5,823 bases of DNA from Promethearchaeota archaeon (GTDB lineage: Archaea > Asgardarchaeota > Lokiarchaeia > Sigynarchaeales > MK-D1). The notes beneath the pieces were generated by a model. The model ran no database searches. It saw only the letters and a list, made by a program, of their open reading frames with translations, and had not been told where the DNA came from. The stretch's first letter is position 1. Each line of letters begins with the position of its first letter. This document shows, in pieces, positions 5,232 through 5,823 of the stretch. The stretch covers positions 1 to 5,823 of the forward strand of contig JAEOTN010000397.1 of the NCBI GenBank assembly GCA_016839865.1, written 5' to 3'. A program made the position numbers and the translations under genes.

Positions 5232-5823
5232 ATGGCTGATTTAGATACGTCTAGCTTAAATAATAAGGAAGAACCAAAGTTTCCCGTAGCTAAGGCGCAT
5301 GATCTGCTTCCACGGTCGAAATGGCTTCGTGATTATTATTTCAAAGGATTTGATCGAAAGTGGTACAACATGTTCATGTTTTTTACAACGGGTGTAGATT
5401 GGGATGTAATATTATATGAAGCTGAATTTTATGTTGGTCCTGATATTCTTGATATGATAGGTAATAAAGGCAAAGGAGCGTATTATTCTGCTGAATCCAT
5501 GGCACAAAAGGTAGATATACCGGACGACTTTTATACATGGTCCCTACAAGAACGAAGAGCGTATTTCTTTGAGAAAGTAATACTTGATTATGTTCCTCAA
5601 GAAATTATTTCTGAAAATGATCTACTCGCAGGAGGACGATTTGCTACCATGCTTAGTAGATGCCTTTCGAAAAAAGAAGCGAAAGAATACTGGAAGTTAG
5701 CATATAAGAACCGTGCAAACATACGTGAGTATCATTTTAATGGGTTCGGAAATACTGGAGCATGCACAGGGCATCTTATTTGCGATTTTAAGAAGATTCT
5801 CACTGTAGGATTCAAAGGTATTC
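5232..5823 (+). CDS. Glycyl radical enzyme (pyruvate formate-lyase superfamily), N-terminal part
   Basis: The first 197 residues of an enzyme of the pyruvate formate-lyase superfamily; such enzymes are about 800-850 residues long, so roughly three quarters lie beyond the right edge, including the active-site cysteine and the glycine radical loop. The visible part shows PRSKWLRDYYFKGFDRKW (27-44), LQERRAYFFEKVILDYVPQE with ISENDLLAGGRF (the entry into the barrel), and NTGACTGHLICDFKKILTVG before the edge, matching the superfamily pattern G-H-x-x-x-D-x-x-x-x-L-x-x-G. These motifs make me think of the alkylsuccinate synthase/PflD-like branch rather than true pyruvate formate-lyase, from memory of the family and not from alignment. 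The reaction would be an oxygen-sensitive radical chemistry needing a radical SAM activase, expected nearby but not in this window. The ATG at 5232 has a Shine-Dalgarno site six bases upstream. Divergent from a winged-helix regulator. Confidence 0.85.
   Translation, partial: MADLDTSSLNNKEEPKFPVAKAHDLLPRSKWLRDYYFKGFDRKWYNMFMFFTTGVDWDVILYEAEFYVGPDILDMIGNKGKGAYYSAESMAQKVDIPDDFYTWSLQERRAYFFEKVILDYVPQEIISENDLLAGGRFATMLSRCLSKKEAKEYWKLAYKNRANIREYHFNGFGNTGACTGHLICDFKKILTVGFKGI

Overview
The window looks like a piece of an AT-rich archaeal chromosome, most plausibly from an Asgard archaeon of the Lokiarchaeia type. Four things support this. A Rab/Ras-like small GTPase (reverse strand, 3719-4261) resembles eukaryotic small GTPases closely in its core. 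Start codons lie about 24-28 bases below TATA-like boxes, which is archaeal promoter geometry. Transcripts seem to end in plain T-tracts. The fused-looking and orphan membrane proteins are also typical of that group. The lineage is an inference; no rRNA or other marker is present.

Layout: (1) 1-1599, reverse strand: two adjacent multi-pass membrane acyltransferase-like genes. The upstream one has a DUF1624/DUF418-like look. The downstream one is an acyltransferase-3 protein that runs off the left edge. Both carry an R-x10-H signature in the first membrane helix. (2) 1812-2309, reverse: a single-domain flavodoxin-like protein with its own TATA box. (3) 2419-3117, reverse, and 3251-3628, forward: two small orphan membrane proteins, six-helix DUF998-like and four-helix, transcribed divergently from a short shared promoter region. 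(4) 3629-3718: a convergent gap holding a perfect 9-bp hairpin and a perfect 12-bp palindrome. (5) 3719-5051, reverse: a winged-helix regulator followed about 28 bases later by the small GTPase, probably co-transcribed. (6) 5052-5231: a divergent promoter region with TATA boxes, a 22-bp imperfect direct repeat and a GATA...TATC dyad. (7) 5232-5823, forward: the first 197 residues of a glycyl radical enzyme of the pyruvate formate-lyase superfamily, cut by the right edge.

The most interesting part is the right third. The regulator, the GTPase and the glycyl radical enzyme share one control region, so the regulator is a good candidate to control the radical enzyme. The GTPase has no ATG, GTG or TTG in front of its P-loop in the correct frame. 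A simple gene caller would start it at an internal TTG (4087) and lose the nucleotide-binding loop. It also lacks the Gly-Gln pair of switch II that normally drives GTP hydrolysis. No RNA genes, insertion sequences, CRISPR arrays or origins were seen, and no gap is longer than about 215 bases.
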